From contig JAJEBQ010000003.1 of the NCBI GenBank assembly GCA_022822495.1, positions 1-64,000 of the forward strand: a stretch of DNA of 64,000 bases, read 5' to 3'. Positions 45,461 to 54,460 of the stretch are shown in pieces. Made by a program: the position numbers and the translations under genes. Each line of letters starts with the position of its first letter. Within the stretch, counting starts at the first letter, position 1. The notes below the pieces were generated by a model, which worked only from the letters and a program-made list of their open reading frames with translations, ran no database searches and was not told the DNA's origin. This DNA comes from Paracoccaceae bacterium. Its GTDB lineage: Bacteria; Pseudomonadota; Alphaproteobacteria; Rhodobacterales; Rhodobacteraceae.

Positions 45461-46247
45461 TGCTACCTTTTCTCAAATAAAGTTTTAAATTTTATATACT
45501 TGCGCAAAAGTGCTGACTTCACTTACGAAAGTGATACATTATCGGATCAATTACAAGGGCATGGTCAACTCTTGGTTATCAAGCAGCCAAGGTATTCTTG
45601 ATGTTTCAAAAAGCAAATACGAAAGTAAGCGTAATAACGATGAGTTTAGATAATCATTAAACCCACTTTTCTTGTCAGCGAACATACCAAAATCCTATAA
45701 GAACTAGGGGACATTTTGAAATGGGCGTCGGATGCTCTAGCACCATTTATTCCAGCTGGCTTTGGTTTAAGGATCTTCCTGAATTGATTGAAGGTATGAT
45801 TTTGAGAACTTGAGCGACTTGTACAGTCAAGCAATTGCTATTCCGCTTTAATGGATGAATTCTTTGTTTGTACAGACCTGTAAATCTGTTAGAAAATAAT
45901 TCCAACCGATATCTTGGAGTTCAACTGAGACTTCCAAAACCACCATTTAATCATGTATTTTAAATGGTCTTCTTATGGATTTTGGTAAGGAATTTTGTCT
46001 AATCAGGATGCCAAGCGTTGAGTTTAATAGAAAGGAAGAATAAACAAAACTACATACACAAAACATCAAGTAGACATCCAAAAACTGTCTCGTTGGCTGT
46101 GTATTACCCGGCAACCTACAAAGTTATATAATTCGATTGCCAACAAATATAAGACCTTCCAGCGATATATCATGACAACCGGCACCGAATCCTGTTGGTT
46201 GAACAATATTTGGGGAGGTTTCATTTTCAGTCGCTAAAATTATATTG
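45461..46247. other. Intergenic region before ahcY, no gene recognised
   Basis: A long AT-rich gap. Short frames occur on both strands, but none has a recognised domain or start signal, and I see no convincing riboswitch. It may contain decayed coding DNA around 45700-45790. Confidence 0.45.
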
Positions 46248-46268
46248 AATATTTCAATTTGAAATATT
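46248..46268. promoter_or_regulatory. Perfect 21-bp AT-rich dyad before ahcY
   Basis: AATATTTCAA (46248-46257) and TTGAAATATT (46259-46268) are perfectly complementary around one T, and the dyad ends 2 bp before the GGAG ribosome-binding site. This is the shape of an operator for a dimeric regulator; ArsR-type SahR regulators are known to control ahcY genes in proteobacteria, but whether one binds here is not known. Confidence 0.62.
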
Positions 46269-46282
46269 GTGGAGAAATGTCC

Positions 46283-47677
46283 ATGAACAGGCCTAATGTA
46301 GTTAAAGATTTGTCCCTAGCCGAGTTTGGCAGAAAAGAAATTCTGATAGCTGAAACAGAAATGCCAGGTCTTATGGCCTTAAGAAAGGAATATAAAGGCC
46401 AAAAACCCCTGCAAGGAGCACGAATAGCTGGTTCTCTCCACATGACAATCCAGACGGCTGTATTGATAGAAACATTGGTGACGCTTGGAGCCAAGGTTCG
46501 ATGGGCTTCATGCAATATTTTTTCGACACAGGACCATGCTGCGGCAGCGATTGCGAGCCAAAATATACCTGTTTTTGCCACCAAGGGTGAAACCTTGCAG
46601 GAATACTGGGACTATGCTGATATGATCTTCCATTTTGACGAGGGTGGCGCCAATATGATCCTTGATGATGGGGGTGATGCAACCCTTTATATCTTGCTCG
46701 GTGCACGAGTTGAGGAGGGTGAAGAGGACTTGATCAAAAACCCTGCATCGGAAGAGGAAGAAGCCTTGTTTGGACAAATAAATATCAGACGAAAGGCTTC
46801 GCCAGGTTGGTTTTCCAAGCAGAGAGACTTGATAAGGGGCGTAACGGAAGAAACGACTACTGGCGTCAATAGACTTTATCAAATGCAGGAAAAGGGTTTG
46901 CTTCCTTTCCCGGCAATCAATGTCAACGACAGCGTTACCAAATCAAAATTCGACAATAAGTACGGCTGTCGGGAAAGCTTGGTTGATGGGATAAGAAGAG
47001 CCACAGACACCATGCTTGCGGGTAAGGTTGCTGTTGTTTGTGGTTATGGTGATGTTGGCAAGGGCTCTGCGGCATCGTTGCGAGGTGCAGGTGCAAGGGT
47101 CAAGATTACTGAGATTGATCCAATATGTGCACTGCAGGCAGCCATGGACGGATATGAGGTGGTTACATTAAAGGATGCCCTGCCAATTGCAGATATATTC
47201 ATCACTGCCACCGGCAATAAGGACGTTATTACCATTGATCATATCCGTGATATGAAGGATATGGCAATTGTGGGTAATATTGGTCACTTTGACAACGAAA
47301 TTCAGATTTCTTCTCTTAAGAACCACAAATGGACCAATATCAAGGATCAGGTCGACATGATTGAGATGCCTTCAGGCAAACGGATAATTCTATTGTCGGA
47401 GGGAAGATTGTTGAATTTGGGCAACGCAACCGGACATCCAAGTTTTGTCATGTCTGCCAGCTTTACCAACCAGATACTAGCTCAAATTGAGTTGTTGAAC
47501 AACGGCAACAATTACAAGAATGAAGTTTATACACTTCCCAAACATCTGGATGAGAAAGTGGCTACTTTGCACCTCGAAAGACTTGGTGTCAAACTGACAG
47601 AACTAAGTGATGATCAGGCACATTATATAGGGGTCAAAAAAGAAGGACCATTCAAAGCCGACCACTACAGATATTGA
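46283..47677 (+). CDS. ahcY: Adenosylhomocysteinase
   Basis: 464-aa NAD-dependent hydrolase that splits S-adenosylhomocysteine into adenosine and homocysteine, relieving inhibition of methyltransferases. It shows [17 protein letters not shown], the NAD-binding [18 protein letters not shown] and the C-terminal KADHYRY. The ATG at 46283 is 8 nt after GGAG (46271-46274); an ATG at 46277 and a TTG at 46259 are too close to or upstream of that site. A 21-bp dyad precedes it. Confidence 0.96.
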   Translation: MNRPNVVKDLSLAEFGRKEILIAETEMPGLMALRKEYKGQKPLQGARIAGSLHMTIQTAVLIETLVTLGAKVRWASCNIFSTQDHAAAAIASQNIPVFATKGETLQEYWDYADMIFHFDEGGANMILDDGGDATLYILLGARVEEGEEDLIKNPASEEEEALFGQINIRRKASPGWFSKQRDLIRGVTEETTTGVNRLYQMQEKGLLPFPAINVNDSVTKSKFDNKYGCRESLVDGIRRATDTMLAGKVAVVCGYGDVGKGSAASLRGAGARVKITEIDPICALQAAMDGYEVVTLKDALPIADIFITATGNKDVITIDHIRDMKDMAIVGNIGHFDNEIQISSLKNHKWTNIKDQVDMIEMPSGKRIILLSEGRLLNLGNATGHPSFVMSASFTNQILAQIELLNNGNNYKNEVYTLPKHLDEKVATLHLERLGVKLTELSDDQAHYIGVKKEGPFKADHYRY

Positions 47678-47712
47678 TATTGGAACCTAAACCGATTACT
47701 GGCAAAAAAACC

Positions 47713-48426
47713 ATGAACGAGGTTATCAAGACCTTCAGGGAGAAGTTAGTATCGCAATTTGCTGACTTGGGCGATCCCCAAAGGGCTCAATATCAACAGT
47801 CTTACATGAAAACGGAAATGCTCTTTTGGGGCATCAGAACACCTGAGGTCAGGAAAATTGTCTCCACCTTGATAAGCGAGTACCAGATAGAAACCGCTGA
47901 AAAATGGGATGAGTTGATTGAATATGTATGGGATAACGCATCAAGAAGGGAAGAGTGGTATGCCGCCATTGAAATTTTGAACCATCAAAAGTTCAAGCAA
48001 TGGGTTCTTCCTGATCATATTGTTCTTATCGAAAAAATGGTTGTTGAGGGTGCATGGTGGGAAATCGTTGACCCCATAGCTACGCATGGGGTCAACCGGA
48101 TGTTGTTGAACAAACAGGAAGAAACAGAAAGGATTCTGCTGGATTGGGCACAGGCAGGAAATATATGGAAGCGGCGAGCGGCCATTTTGACCCAACTGCT
48201 GAGCAAGAAGAAAATGGATTGGAACTTGCAACAGGAAATAATGGGACATTCCTTGCTTGAAAAGGAGTTTTTTCTTCAAAAAGCCATCGGATGGGTCCTG
48301 CGGCAATATTCCAGAACTGACCCCCAAAGGGTCATGGATTATTTTACCCAGAATGAAGGCCGTATGTCTCCTCTCGCCCAGAAGGAGGGTATGAAATTGA
48401 TCAGGAAAAACAAACTCGCCAAGTGA
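47713..48426 (+). CDS. AlkD-like DNA alkylation repair protein
   Basis: 237-aa HEAT-like-repeat protein of the AlkC/AlkD family. The motif WWEIVDPIATHGVNRML contains the Trp and Asp residues typical of DNA-binding AlkD proteins, which excise bulky or cationic N3/N7-alkyl adducts without flipping the base. The start is ATG 47713 (MNEVIKTFREKL); the frame is open upstream to a TTG at 47674 that overlaps the ahcY end. Its position behind ahcY has no known significance. Confidence 0.83.
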   Translation: MNEVIKTFREKLVSQFADLGDPQRAQYQQSYMKTEMLFWGIRTPEVRKIVSTLISEYQIETAEKWDELIEYVWDNASRREEWYAAIEILNHQKFKQWVLPDHIVLIEKMVVEGAWWEIVDPIATHGVNRMLLNKQEETERILLDWAQAGNIWKRRAAILTQLLSKKKMDWNLQQEIMGHSLLEKEFFLQKAIGWVLRQYSRTDPQRVMDYFTQNEGRMSPLAQKEGMKLIRKNKLAK

Positions 48427-49053
48427 AAATTTATAGCAAGACCTTACCTCACTATTCTACAACCTTCATTTCAAGCTCTATTTCAGACGTTTTTGAGTTT
48501 GGATTCCTCAATACACCCGGAAGAAATTGAATCTGCAAAATACGTGGTTCATGCTGGTATGTCTGAGTGCAACCTGATCACCCTTTTTTGTCGCCGGGTA
48601 ATAGAGGGAGGTATCTAGTTGTGGTGTCTGATGAAGAGGTTGTGGTTGATTTTTTCTGCACCAGTGGCTAGTTGGTTAAACACACCAACAGTTATAAACT
48701 GACTATTAATCAAAACTAGACATTGAAAAGGGCCTAAGACAAAATTTACTAAAAAGACCCCATAAATCGATAACTTGATACGTGATTAAATGAAGCTGAA
48801 AAATCCGGTAAGGGGATAGGAAAAGTGTCTGCCAAATTATCACCTGAAGCTTAAAAAACTGATCAGCCCTAATTCCCAGGTTTTTAAAGTCTGAAATGGA
48901 TATAAAATCATTTTTTTGTATCGTTATTTTCAAATCATCATTCAATAATTGATTAAATCTGTATATTATGCGTCGAGTCCGAGTTAGTTTGTTGATTAAG
49001 GAAAAATATACTGACTTGATTTATCAGGTCGGTTTGGCTAAATACAATCTCAT
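48427..49053. other. Intergenic region, no gene recognised
   Basis: About 630 bp at the edge of an accessory patch. No recognised coding region; parts near 48560-48680 look like decayed coding DNA but cannot be assigned. Confidence 0.4.
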
Positions 49054-49275
49054 ATGACTTTAGAACATGACTTTCTCAAACTAGAAAAAACTTTTGCTGT
49101 TTTGGAGGAAAGAATGAACACGCATGAAGCAAGGGTTGATACAACTCTGAATGCCCTTCGGGCAGACCAAAACGCCCTTCGGGCAGATATTGAGCGAGGA
49201 CAAAATGCCCAGACGAAATGGATTGTTGGGGCTATTGTCGCCGCGGTAATTATACTCATTGGCGTGTTAGGTTAG
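49054..49275 (+). CDS. Small coiled-coil protein with C-terminal membrane anchor
   Basis: 73 aa. Residues about 8-50 are heptad-like (LEKTFAVLEERMNTHEARVD...), with a near-exact LRAD-x-NALRAD repeat, and residues about 54-72 (WIVGAIVAAVIILIGVL) form one membrane helix. Small tail-anchored coiled-coil proteins of this type are common near mobile DNA, but the function is unknown. No clear ribosome-binding site before the ATG. Confidence 0.55.
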   Translation: MTLEHDFLKLEKTFAVLEERMNTHEARVDTTLNALRADQNALRADIERGQNAQTKWIVGAIVAAVIILIGVLG

Positions 49276-49438
49276 CAGACTGGGACTGGATTGTTATATA
49301 ACCCGCTAGGAACCTTTTTTCCTCCTTGTACAATTCGATTTAACACACAACTTTCCCTCCCAAGCATCCGAACACCTCTGAAATTACTATTTTGTTTGGG
49401 AATTATATACCAAAGTGCCATAAATCCCCTCCACATCG

Positions 49439-49720
49439 TTATTCATAAGCTTTAACTAAATTATCTCTTAATGTCCTCAAATTTTGACTTAACCCTTTAT
49501 TGAAAATCTCCTCAGAATATTCTTCTTTGCCATTTTTAGTTCTACAAGCAAAAGGTTGTTTATCTACAATTAATTCAAAAAACATTTGTGATTTTCTTTT
49601 AATACAATCCTGATATTTGTTTAATTCTTGATTATCAAGCGGTGCTCTGGTTAAGAAATCTCCAGTGGATAAAACCTGTCTTTTACATAAGTTCTTAAGT
49701 AAAGCAGAATTTCTGATCAA
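49439..49720 (-). CDS. Hypothetical protein, probably 5'-truncated by IS66 DNA
   Basis: A 93-codon frame with a plausible soluble composition (KYQDCIKRKSQMFFELI...) but no recognised domain. It opens at a TTG 10 bp from the edge of the IS66 remnant, and the frame stays open to that edge, suggesting the original start was lost. Low AT-rich coding signal; may be inactive. Confidence 0.35.
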   Translation of the reverse strand: MIRNSALLKNLCKRQVLSTGDFLTRAPLDNQELNKYQDCIKRKSQMFFELIVDKQPFACRTKNGKEEYSEEIFNKGLSQNLRTLRDNLVKAYE

Positions 49721-49729
49721 ACTTATAAT

Positions 49730-49861
49730 GTAACTACTCGGGTAGTCTCAGTGCAGATTAACGAAGGCTTGTTTGGTGGGCAAGATTATTTTTGGATTAG
49801 GTCTCAGGTAGCGGTGCCGAGGAATCAAGCCGGGCCAATAAATCACTATTCCTTTCAGGGT
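49730..49861 (-). pseudogene. IS66 transposase 3' remnant, second copy
   Basis: From GTAACTACTC at 49730 the sequence parallels 17290-17440: the minus strand encodes LLARLDSSAPLPET and a stop, against LARLESSLPLPET in the other copy. Homology fades near 49861. This is the same transposon end left at two sites of the window. Confidence 0.62.
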
Positions 49862-50025
49862 TTACTTGTGACATGATCAATATTCCTCCTATTAAACTCG
49901 GTTGGATAATAATGCTTGCGATTGATCCACTTGAATCCTTCATGTTTGGTAAGTGCAGCAATGTCAGCACCAGTCAAAACACAATACAGGTCTTGGGTAT
50001 ATCCATCAGGAAAATAGCAAGACAT
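49855..50025 (-). CDS. Small 56-aa reading frame behind the HEPN gene
   Basis: Sequence MSCYFPDGYTQDLYCVLTG... ending SKP. It begins 15 bp after the HEPN stop with no clear ribosome-binding site, and its stop lies in the IS66 remnant, so the protein is probably shortened. Composition looks coding (aromatic and charged), but no domain is recognised. It could be the remainder of a third gene in the HEPN operon. Confidence 0.38.
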   Translation of the reverse strand: MSCYFPDGYTQDLYCVLTGADIAALTKHEGFKWINRKHYYPTEFNRRNIDHVTSKP

Positions 50026-50040
50026 CCAACTTGTATACTA

Positions 50041-50574
50041 CTATGTGTACTTCTGGCGATCCTGAATACTTCTCAGCCATTCAGGCTTGTTCTTTTCAAA
50101 CTCTTCATTCTTGGTTCGTTTCTTCATGGTGGTCCAGACAGCAAAGGCTTTCCTGTCTTTAAACTCGGAATTCATCAAATTGTCTATCATGGCTCCTGTT
50201 TCATCAATTACCTTGATCACTTCCTGAGGAGTAAAGCTAATCGCTGGATCGTAATCGGCCTCATGGCGCAATTCCTGAGCCCTCACGAAATGCCTGGCGA
50301 AGTTCCTTATGGTTTCAGGGAAATCTTCCATAACCGTATCCTTGCACTGGTTCTTGGCATAACCATGCTCAACCGCCCGATAGGCCTGGTTCCAGGCATG
50401 GCGACTCCTGTCGGGAGTTCCTATCGGACCAACAAGGGAATCAGCATTATTTTTGCAGAGGGCATGGAACATCGCATAATAGGCAGTACTCATTGCCCTC
50501 TTCAGATGAGTCTGCCCGGGGTGATCCCGGTTGACCAATTCCCTGGCAATTTCAATGAGGTCAGCTGGAAGCAA
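50041..50574 (-). CDS. HEPN-domain protein, probable toxin
   Basis: 177 aa. The HEPN helical fold is indicated by RAMSTAYYAMFHALC and later RNFARHFVRAQELRHEADYDP; the R-x4-H in RNFARH matches the RNase motif of many HEPN toxins. HEPN proteins usually cleave RNA or act as regulated partners in toxin-antitoxin and defence systems. It overlaps the upstream 102-codon gene by 14 nt, typical of a paired system. Confidence 0.75.
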   Translation of the reverse strand: MLPADLIEIARELVNRDHPGQTHLKRAMSTAYYAMFHALCKNNADSLVGPIGTPDRSRHAWNQAYRAVEHGYAKNQCKDTVMEDFPETIRNFARHFVRAQELRHEADYDPAISFTPQEVIKVIDETGAMIDNLMNSEFKDRKAFAVWTTMKKRTKNEEFEKNKPEWLRSIQDRQKYT

Positions 50575-50869
50575 GACCTACTTCCTCAGGAATCATGAAG
50601 GAAAGAATGGGAAACCGGTCCAAGCCATTGGTTATCTGCTTGATATGATCACGAAGGGGACCAACCACGGCTGCAACCTTGTTTGGATCAAGGCGGTTGT
50701 CTTCTGCTTCAAAAACCACCCAAATGCGCAGGATGGGATCTCCGTCCTGATCTTCTGTCTCCTCGGAATGTAATTCGACAATTCTGGCCTCACTTCCAAA
50801 TTCATCCTGCAAAATCCTTTTCAGGTCCTCATTCCTTGATTTAATGGCCTCAGCGTCATTTACCAGCAT
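50561..50869 (-). CDS. Partner of the HEPN protein, possible antitoxin
   Basis: 102-aa acidic protein (MLVNDAEAIKSRNEDLKR...), 14-nt overlap with the HEPN start. The ATG at 50869 follows AAGGAG by 7 nt and is preferred over an upstream in-frame start. I do not recognise a named domain, but small acidic partners of this kind recur with the HEPN family. Antitoxin function is inferred from context. Confidence 0.62.
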   Translation of the reverse strand: MLVNDAEAIKSRNEDLKRILQDEFGSEARIVELHSEETEDQDGDPILRIWVVFEAEDNRLDPNKVAAVVGPLRDHIKQITNGLDRFPILSFMIPEEVGLASS

Positions 50870-50963
50870 TGTCCATCTCCTTTTCTGAATCCTGAATATA
50901 AGAAACCGATCAATTCCTGGCAAGGAAAAACCACCTGCTTCAGGAAATCCTCACCACTCCATG

Positions 50964-51281
50964 TCATAGAGCTTGGGGCTGATCCTGGGCATATTGCATG
51001 GGTTTGATGGAGGAAACATCAACGGTTTTGGCCGCCTGGCCCATTTTATGGATGGTCTGCATGTTCATCCAGTAGTTGGAAGATGTATTGAAAAGTCGGG
51101 CCAATCGCAACGCCGTGTCAGGTGTTATGCCTGTCCGGCCCCTGACAAGACGTTCAATCCGGGTTCTGGGAACACCCAGACGGCGGGCACAGGTCAAGGG
51201 GCTCATGGCCAATGGCTTGAGGTAGAGTTCGTGCAGGACCTCACCCGGATGGGGAGGATCCTTGAACAGGCTTTGGGTCAT
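50964..51281 (-). CDS. higA: HigA-family antitoxin
   Basis: 105 aa with an XRE-type HTH: PPHPGEVLHELYLKPLAMS, then ARRLGVPRTRIERLVRGRTG and the characteristic LFNTSSNYWMNMQ. HigA binds and inhibits HigB and represses its own operon. It begins 11 bp after the higB stop, the usual toxin-first order. Confidence 0.9.
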   Translation of the reverse strand: MTQSLFKDPPHPGEVLHELYLKPLAMSPLTCARRLGVPRTRIERLVRGRTGITPDTALRLARLFNTSSNYWMNMQTIHKMGQAAKTVDVSSIKPMQYAQDQPQAL

Positions 51282-51292
51282 GACTGATCCTT

Positions 51293-51583
51293 TCAGTGGT
51301 AATTGACAATTTCAACATCGGCTGGTCCTTTTTCTGTCCAGAGAAAACAGATTCTCCATTGGCTGTTGATGCGTAATGAATGAAGTCCCTTCCTATCTCC
51401 TCCCAATTGCTCCAGATGGTTGTCCGGGGGAAACTTGAGACCCTCCAGAGAATCGGCAGAATCCAGGGCCAGAAGGATTGTACGGGTACTGCGCACCAAA
51501 TCGGAGGGAAAGCCCTTGCCATACAGACCACAAACGGCATTTCTTGCAAGCTTGCCCTGGTTCCCCTTATCATCCACCACCAT
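51293..51583 (-). CDS. higB: HigB-family toxin (RelE fold)
   Basis: 96 aa. The C-terminal two thirds match HigB: GFPSDLVRSTRTILLALDSADSLEGL, NHLEQLGGDRKG, SLRINSQWRICFLW and VEIVNYH. HigB is a ribosome-dependent mRNA interferase. The first 18 or so residues (MVVDDKGNQGKLARNAVC) do not resemble the usual family start (which often begins MI-x-SF), so the 5' end may have been altered or the start misplaced. Confidence 0.82.
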   Translation of the reverse strand: MVVDDKGNQGKLARNAVCGLYGKGFPSDLVRSTRTILLALDSADSLEGLKFPPDNHLEQLGGDRKGLHSLRINSQWRICFLWTEKGPADVEIVNYH

Positions 51584-51628
51584 GTAGCACGTGTCAAGTA
51601 ATGATACAGATTGCTCCTATCGAATAAC

Positions 51629-51647
51629 GGGGTTTCACCGCAACCCC
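51629..51647. promoter_or_regulatory. Dyad upstream of higB
   Basis: GGGGTT (51629-51634) and AACCCC (51642-51647) form an inverted repeat 46 bp before the higB start; a candidate site for HigA autoregulation or a hairpin. Confidence 0.35.
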
Positions 51648-52094
51648 ATTCAATAAAACAAGGTATTCCCTGACATTCACCATTGGACATCAAACACCTT
51701 CAGACAGTCACCCATCCGGTAGGGATTGTTCTTCGACATACGAGAAATCTGCTCTGGGACTGAGGCGGAGGGCTTATTGAATATCATTCAATAGTTCTGA
51801 TTGTAGTTCATCTGTTTAAGAAAAAGTAACCCGCCGGGGTAGGCAGTACAGGACTAAGGTTCTACCCGAAGCGTGGCAGGTATTGTTACCCGCAAAATAA
51901 TCTATAATCATAAAAATTACAATAGAAAATTCATACAGAACCAGAGTAATCGCTTTAAAAAAATTATTTCCTATTTCGGGATTTAATCCCATACAGCCTC
52001 AAAAATGACAGCATGATATTGAGGCAAGATGATGCCGAATTATTCCCATGTTTTAGAGGAAATGACTGATCACCAGCCTTTACCTCTGGTCCAT
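51648..52094. other. Intergenic region, no gene recognised
   Basis: About 450 bp with no recognisable coding region, promoter or repeat. It borders the decayed ISAs1 gene to the right. Confidence 0.4.
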
Positions 52095-52430
52095 CAAACG
52101 CGATCAAGGCACTGCCTGAAGGCGATGGGATCGGTTACAGGACCACGGGAGATACGGGACGAACTGAGCATAGAGATACGCTTATTTATCATGAGCAAGA
52201 AACAGGAAACCAAGCCATTATTCCAGCACGTGCGGTCCCATTGGGGCCGTGGAGAAGTCACTTCACTAGGTGTGAGATGTCAACATGAATGAGGAGTATC
52301 TACGGAAATGTACGGGAACAGGACCAGAGAATCTCGCGGTTATACGAAGGTTGGTCTTCAATTTAGCCCGGATGTCCAAAGATAAGAAGATTACATCGCT
52401 TCGGGCGCTATTGAAAAAAGCCGAGTGAAA
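52095..52430 (+). pseudogene. ISAs1-family transposase remnant
   Basis: The 5' part of this stretch encodes LKAMGSV...REIRDELSIEIR and QHVRSHWG, the core of ISAs1/IS1358-type DDE transposases. A frameshift and in-frame stops follow; read through, SLH-stop-V-stop-DVNMNEEY fits the family motif SLHWVLDV with Trp changed to TAG and Leu to TGA. Further on come GTGPENLAVIRRLVFNLAR and MSKDKK. Only the C-terminal part remains. Confidence 0.75.
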
Positions 52431-52686
52431 CCACCACAACTATGTGTTCAAACGCGCCCGCTTGACTGGACGCCTTCCCAAAAACAGGGCGCCTCAAAAG
52501 CGATCACCCTGAAAAATACCCCGTTATTCCGATTGAATAATCGGCCATACCCAAAAAACATTGCAGGCCTTTATTGATGATCCAAACTTACGAATTTAAG
52601 CATGATATAAAGGTTGGTTGTTAAAGTAACTTTTAAAAATTAACTATCAGTTGTTTAATGGTGGTTTTGGAATGAGATCTGTGAAT

Positions 52687-53103
52687 CTACTTGACATCAC
52701 CCATCTTGCAAATTTCCATCCATTCCTTGCTTGAAACGGGTTGTACCGACAAGCGGGTATTATTGACCAGAACCATCTCGTTTAGTTTTGGATTTTGCTT
52801 GCAGTCCTGAAGTGATACAGGTTTAGGCAATGACTGTACGGCTTTGACATCAACACATTCCCACCTTTCATCATCGGTTGTGCTGTCAGGATGCGCCAGG
52901 GCTATGACTTCAACTATTCCGACTATTTCCTTGGTGGTCTGGGAGTGATAGAAAAACCCGAGATCACCCAGCTTCATATTTCGCATGTTGTTTCGGGCCT
53001 GATAATTGCGAATACCATCCCATTCCTCGCCTTGATCACCCTTGGCAAGTTGCTCTTCCCAACTCCAGGTGGAAGGTTCTGATTTAAATAGCCAATATGC
53101 CAT
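52687..53103 (-). CDS. EVE-domain protein
   Basis: 138 aa. MAYWLFKSEPSTWSWEEQ, GIRNYQARNNMR, and FFYHSQTTKEIVGIVEV are the beta-barrel EVE domain, a PUA-like fold binding modified bases or RNA; stand-alone EVE proteins are common in proteobacteria and may link to restriction of modified DNA in some species. ATG start at 53103. It is 66 bp from tsaD and co-oriented. Confidence 0.9.
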   Translation of the reverse strand: MAYWLFKSEPSTWSWEEQLAKGDQGEEWDGIRNYQARNNMRNMKLGDLGFFYHSQTTKEIVGIVEVIALAHPDSTTDDERWECVDVKAVQSLPKPVSLQDCKQNPKLNEMVLVNNTRLSVQPVSSKEWMEICKMGDVK

Positions 53104-53169
53104 CCGTAACTCCATAAAATGATTTTGCCGCCAAATTTTCAAATTCTACCAATAAAATACATGATTTGT

Positions 53170-54276
53170 CTAAGACTTTGCACCTCTTTTCCCTCCTCCC
53201 AAGATAGGAGAGCTGGTTGTATCAAGTGGCCATCTGGAACGCGCTTGCAGATCAAAGCCATCAAATTGGTTTAATCTGTACTTCTCAATTCCTGCCCAAG
53301 CTATCATGGCACCATTGTCGGTGCAATATTCCAGTGGTGGCGCATAAAAGGGTATGTTTTCTTCATCACAAATCTTTTGGACATCCTTTCTGATGACCTG
53401 ATTTGCGGCAACGCCCCCAGAGAGTGTGAACAAGGTAGGCTTCTGTCCGAGTTGTTTGGCAAAGGTATCAAGAGCAACCTGCGATTTCAGGCTAAGGGAT
53501 TCACTTGCAGCCCGTTGAAAACTTGCACACAAATCAGCCATACGAGTTGATGAGATGGAGCCTTCCTTGGCAATTATTTTTTCTTTCGCACGAAGCAGGG
53601 AGGTCTTCAAACCCGAAAAAGACAAGTTGCATCCCTGTTGATTTTTTAGGGGTCTGGGAAAAGCATATTTTGTTGAGTTACCTGAAACAGCCATTTTTTC
53701 AATACTTGGACCACCTGGTTGAGCCAATCCGAGTTGTCGAGCGGTCTTGTCAAAGGCTTCACCAGGTGCATCATCAATCGTTCCCCCAAGTCGGATGAAT
53801 TTATCGGGAGCCTTAACTGTCAGGAATTGACAATGTCCACCCGATACAAGCAGGCACAGATAGGGAAAAGCAACTTTGTGAGTCATTCTGGCTGTGAGAG
53901 CGTGAGCAGCAAGATGATTGACACCTATGAGTGGAAGATTGCTTCCTGCGGCCAATCCCTTGGCAAAGGAAACACCTGAAATGACACCACCTATCAGACC
54001 TGGGCCGGCTGTTACGGCTATACAATCCAGATCCGTCAAGGTTAACTGGGCTTTTTTAAGGACTTCCAGAGTGCAGCTATCCAATCGGTCTGAATGGGCA
54101 CGGGCTGCAATTTCCGGTACGATACCCCCATATTGTTCATGCAGAGTACTTTGGTTTTGGACAACCAGAGCAAGAACTTTGGGTGTTTCTCCTGGCTTAT
54201 ATCTGACAATGGCTACAGATGTATCATCACAACTGCTTTCAATGCCTAGCGCCTTAATGCTGGGACCCTTGCTCAT
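53170..54276 (-). CDS. tsaD: tRNA N6-adenosine threonylcarbamoyltransferase
   Basis: 368-aa Kae1/TsaD enzyme that transfers threonylcarbamoyl to A37 of tRNA. Its N-terminal IESSCDDTSVAIV, metal-binding VNHLAAHAL, VSGGHCQF and C-terminal SGGVAANQVIR and YCTDNGAMIAW are all in place. It acts with TsaB and TsaE; tsaE is about 9 kb to the left. It is divergent from hemD with 130 bp between. Confidence 0.96.
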   Translation of the reverse strand: MSKGPSIKALGIESSCDDTSVAIVRYKPGETPKVLALVVQNQSTLHEQYGGIVPEIAARAHSDRLDSCTLEVLKKAQLTLTDLDCIAVTAGPGLIGGVISGVSFAKGLAAGSNLPLIGVNHLAAHALTARMTHKVAFPYLCLLVSGGHCQFLTVKAPDKFIRLGGTIDDAPGEAFDKTARQLGLAQPGGPSIEKMAVSGNSTKYAFPRPLKNQQGCNLSFSGLKTSLLRAKEKIIAKEGSISSTRMADLCASFQRAASESLSLKSQVALDTFAKQLGQKPTLFTLSGGVAANQVIRKDVQKICDEENIPFYAPPLEYCTDNGAMIAWAGIEKYRLNQFDGFDLQARSRWPLDTTSSPILGGGKRGAKS

Positions 54277-54460
54277 TCTAATTTCTGTCGGAAAATCAAA
54301 TTATAAAATATATTATGGCCAAATATGTTATCGAAAGGTTATAAAGTACAAATAATCAAATTTTCAGCCAATTTGGGCATGCCGCAAATTTTGGATTTAA
54401 GAAATCCGGTTGTTAAATGGTAACAGGATAATACTGACATTTTTTCAATGTAGGTCAAGA

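Noticed and set aside
45646-45834. 62-aa minus-strand frame
   Set aside because: No ribosome-binding site, no recognised domain, Ser-rich composition typical of chance frames.
45461-46282. Possible SAH or SAM riboswitch upstream of ahcY
   Set aside because: No conserved pseudoknot core or matching stems were found; the clear signal is a plain DNA dyad.
48706-48945. 79-aa minus-strand frame in the gap after the AlkD-like gene
   Set aside because: No start signal, domain or context; composition of AT-rich non-coding DNA.
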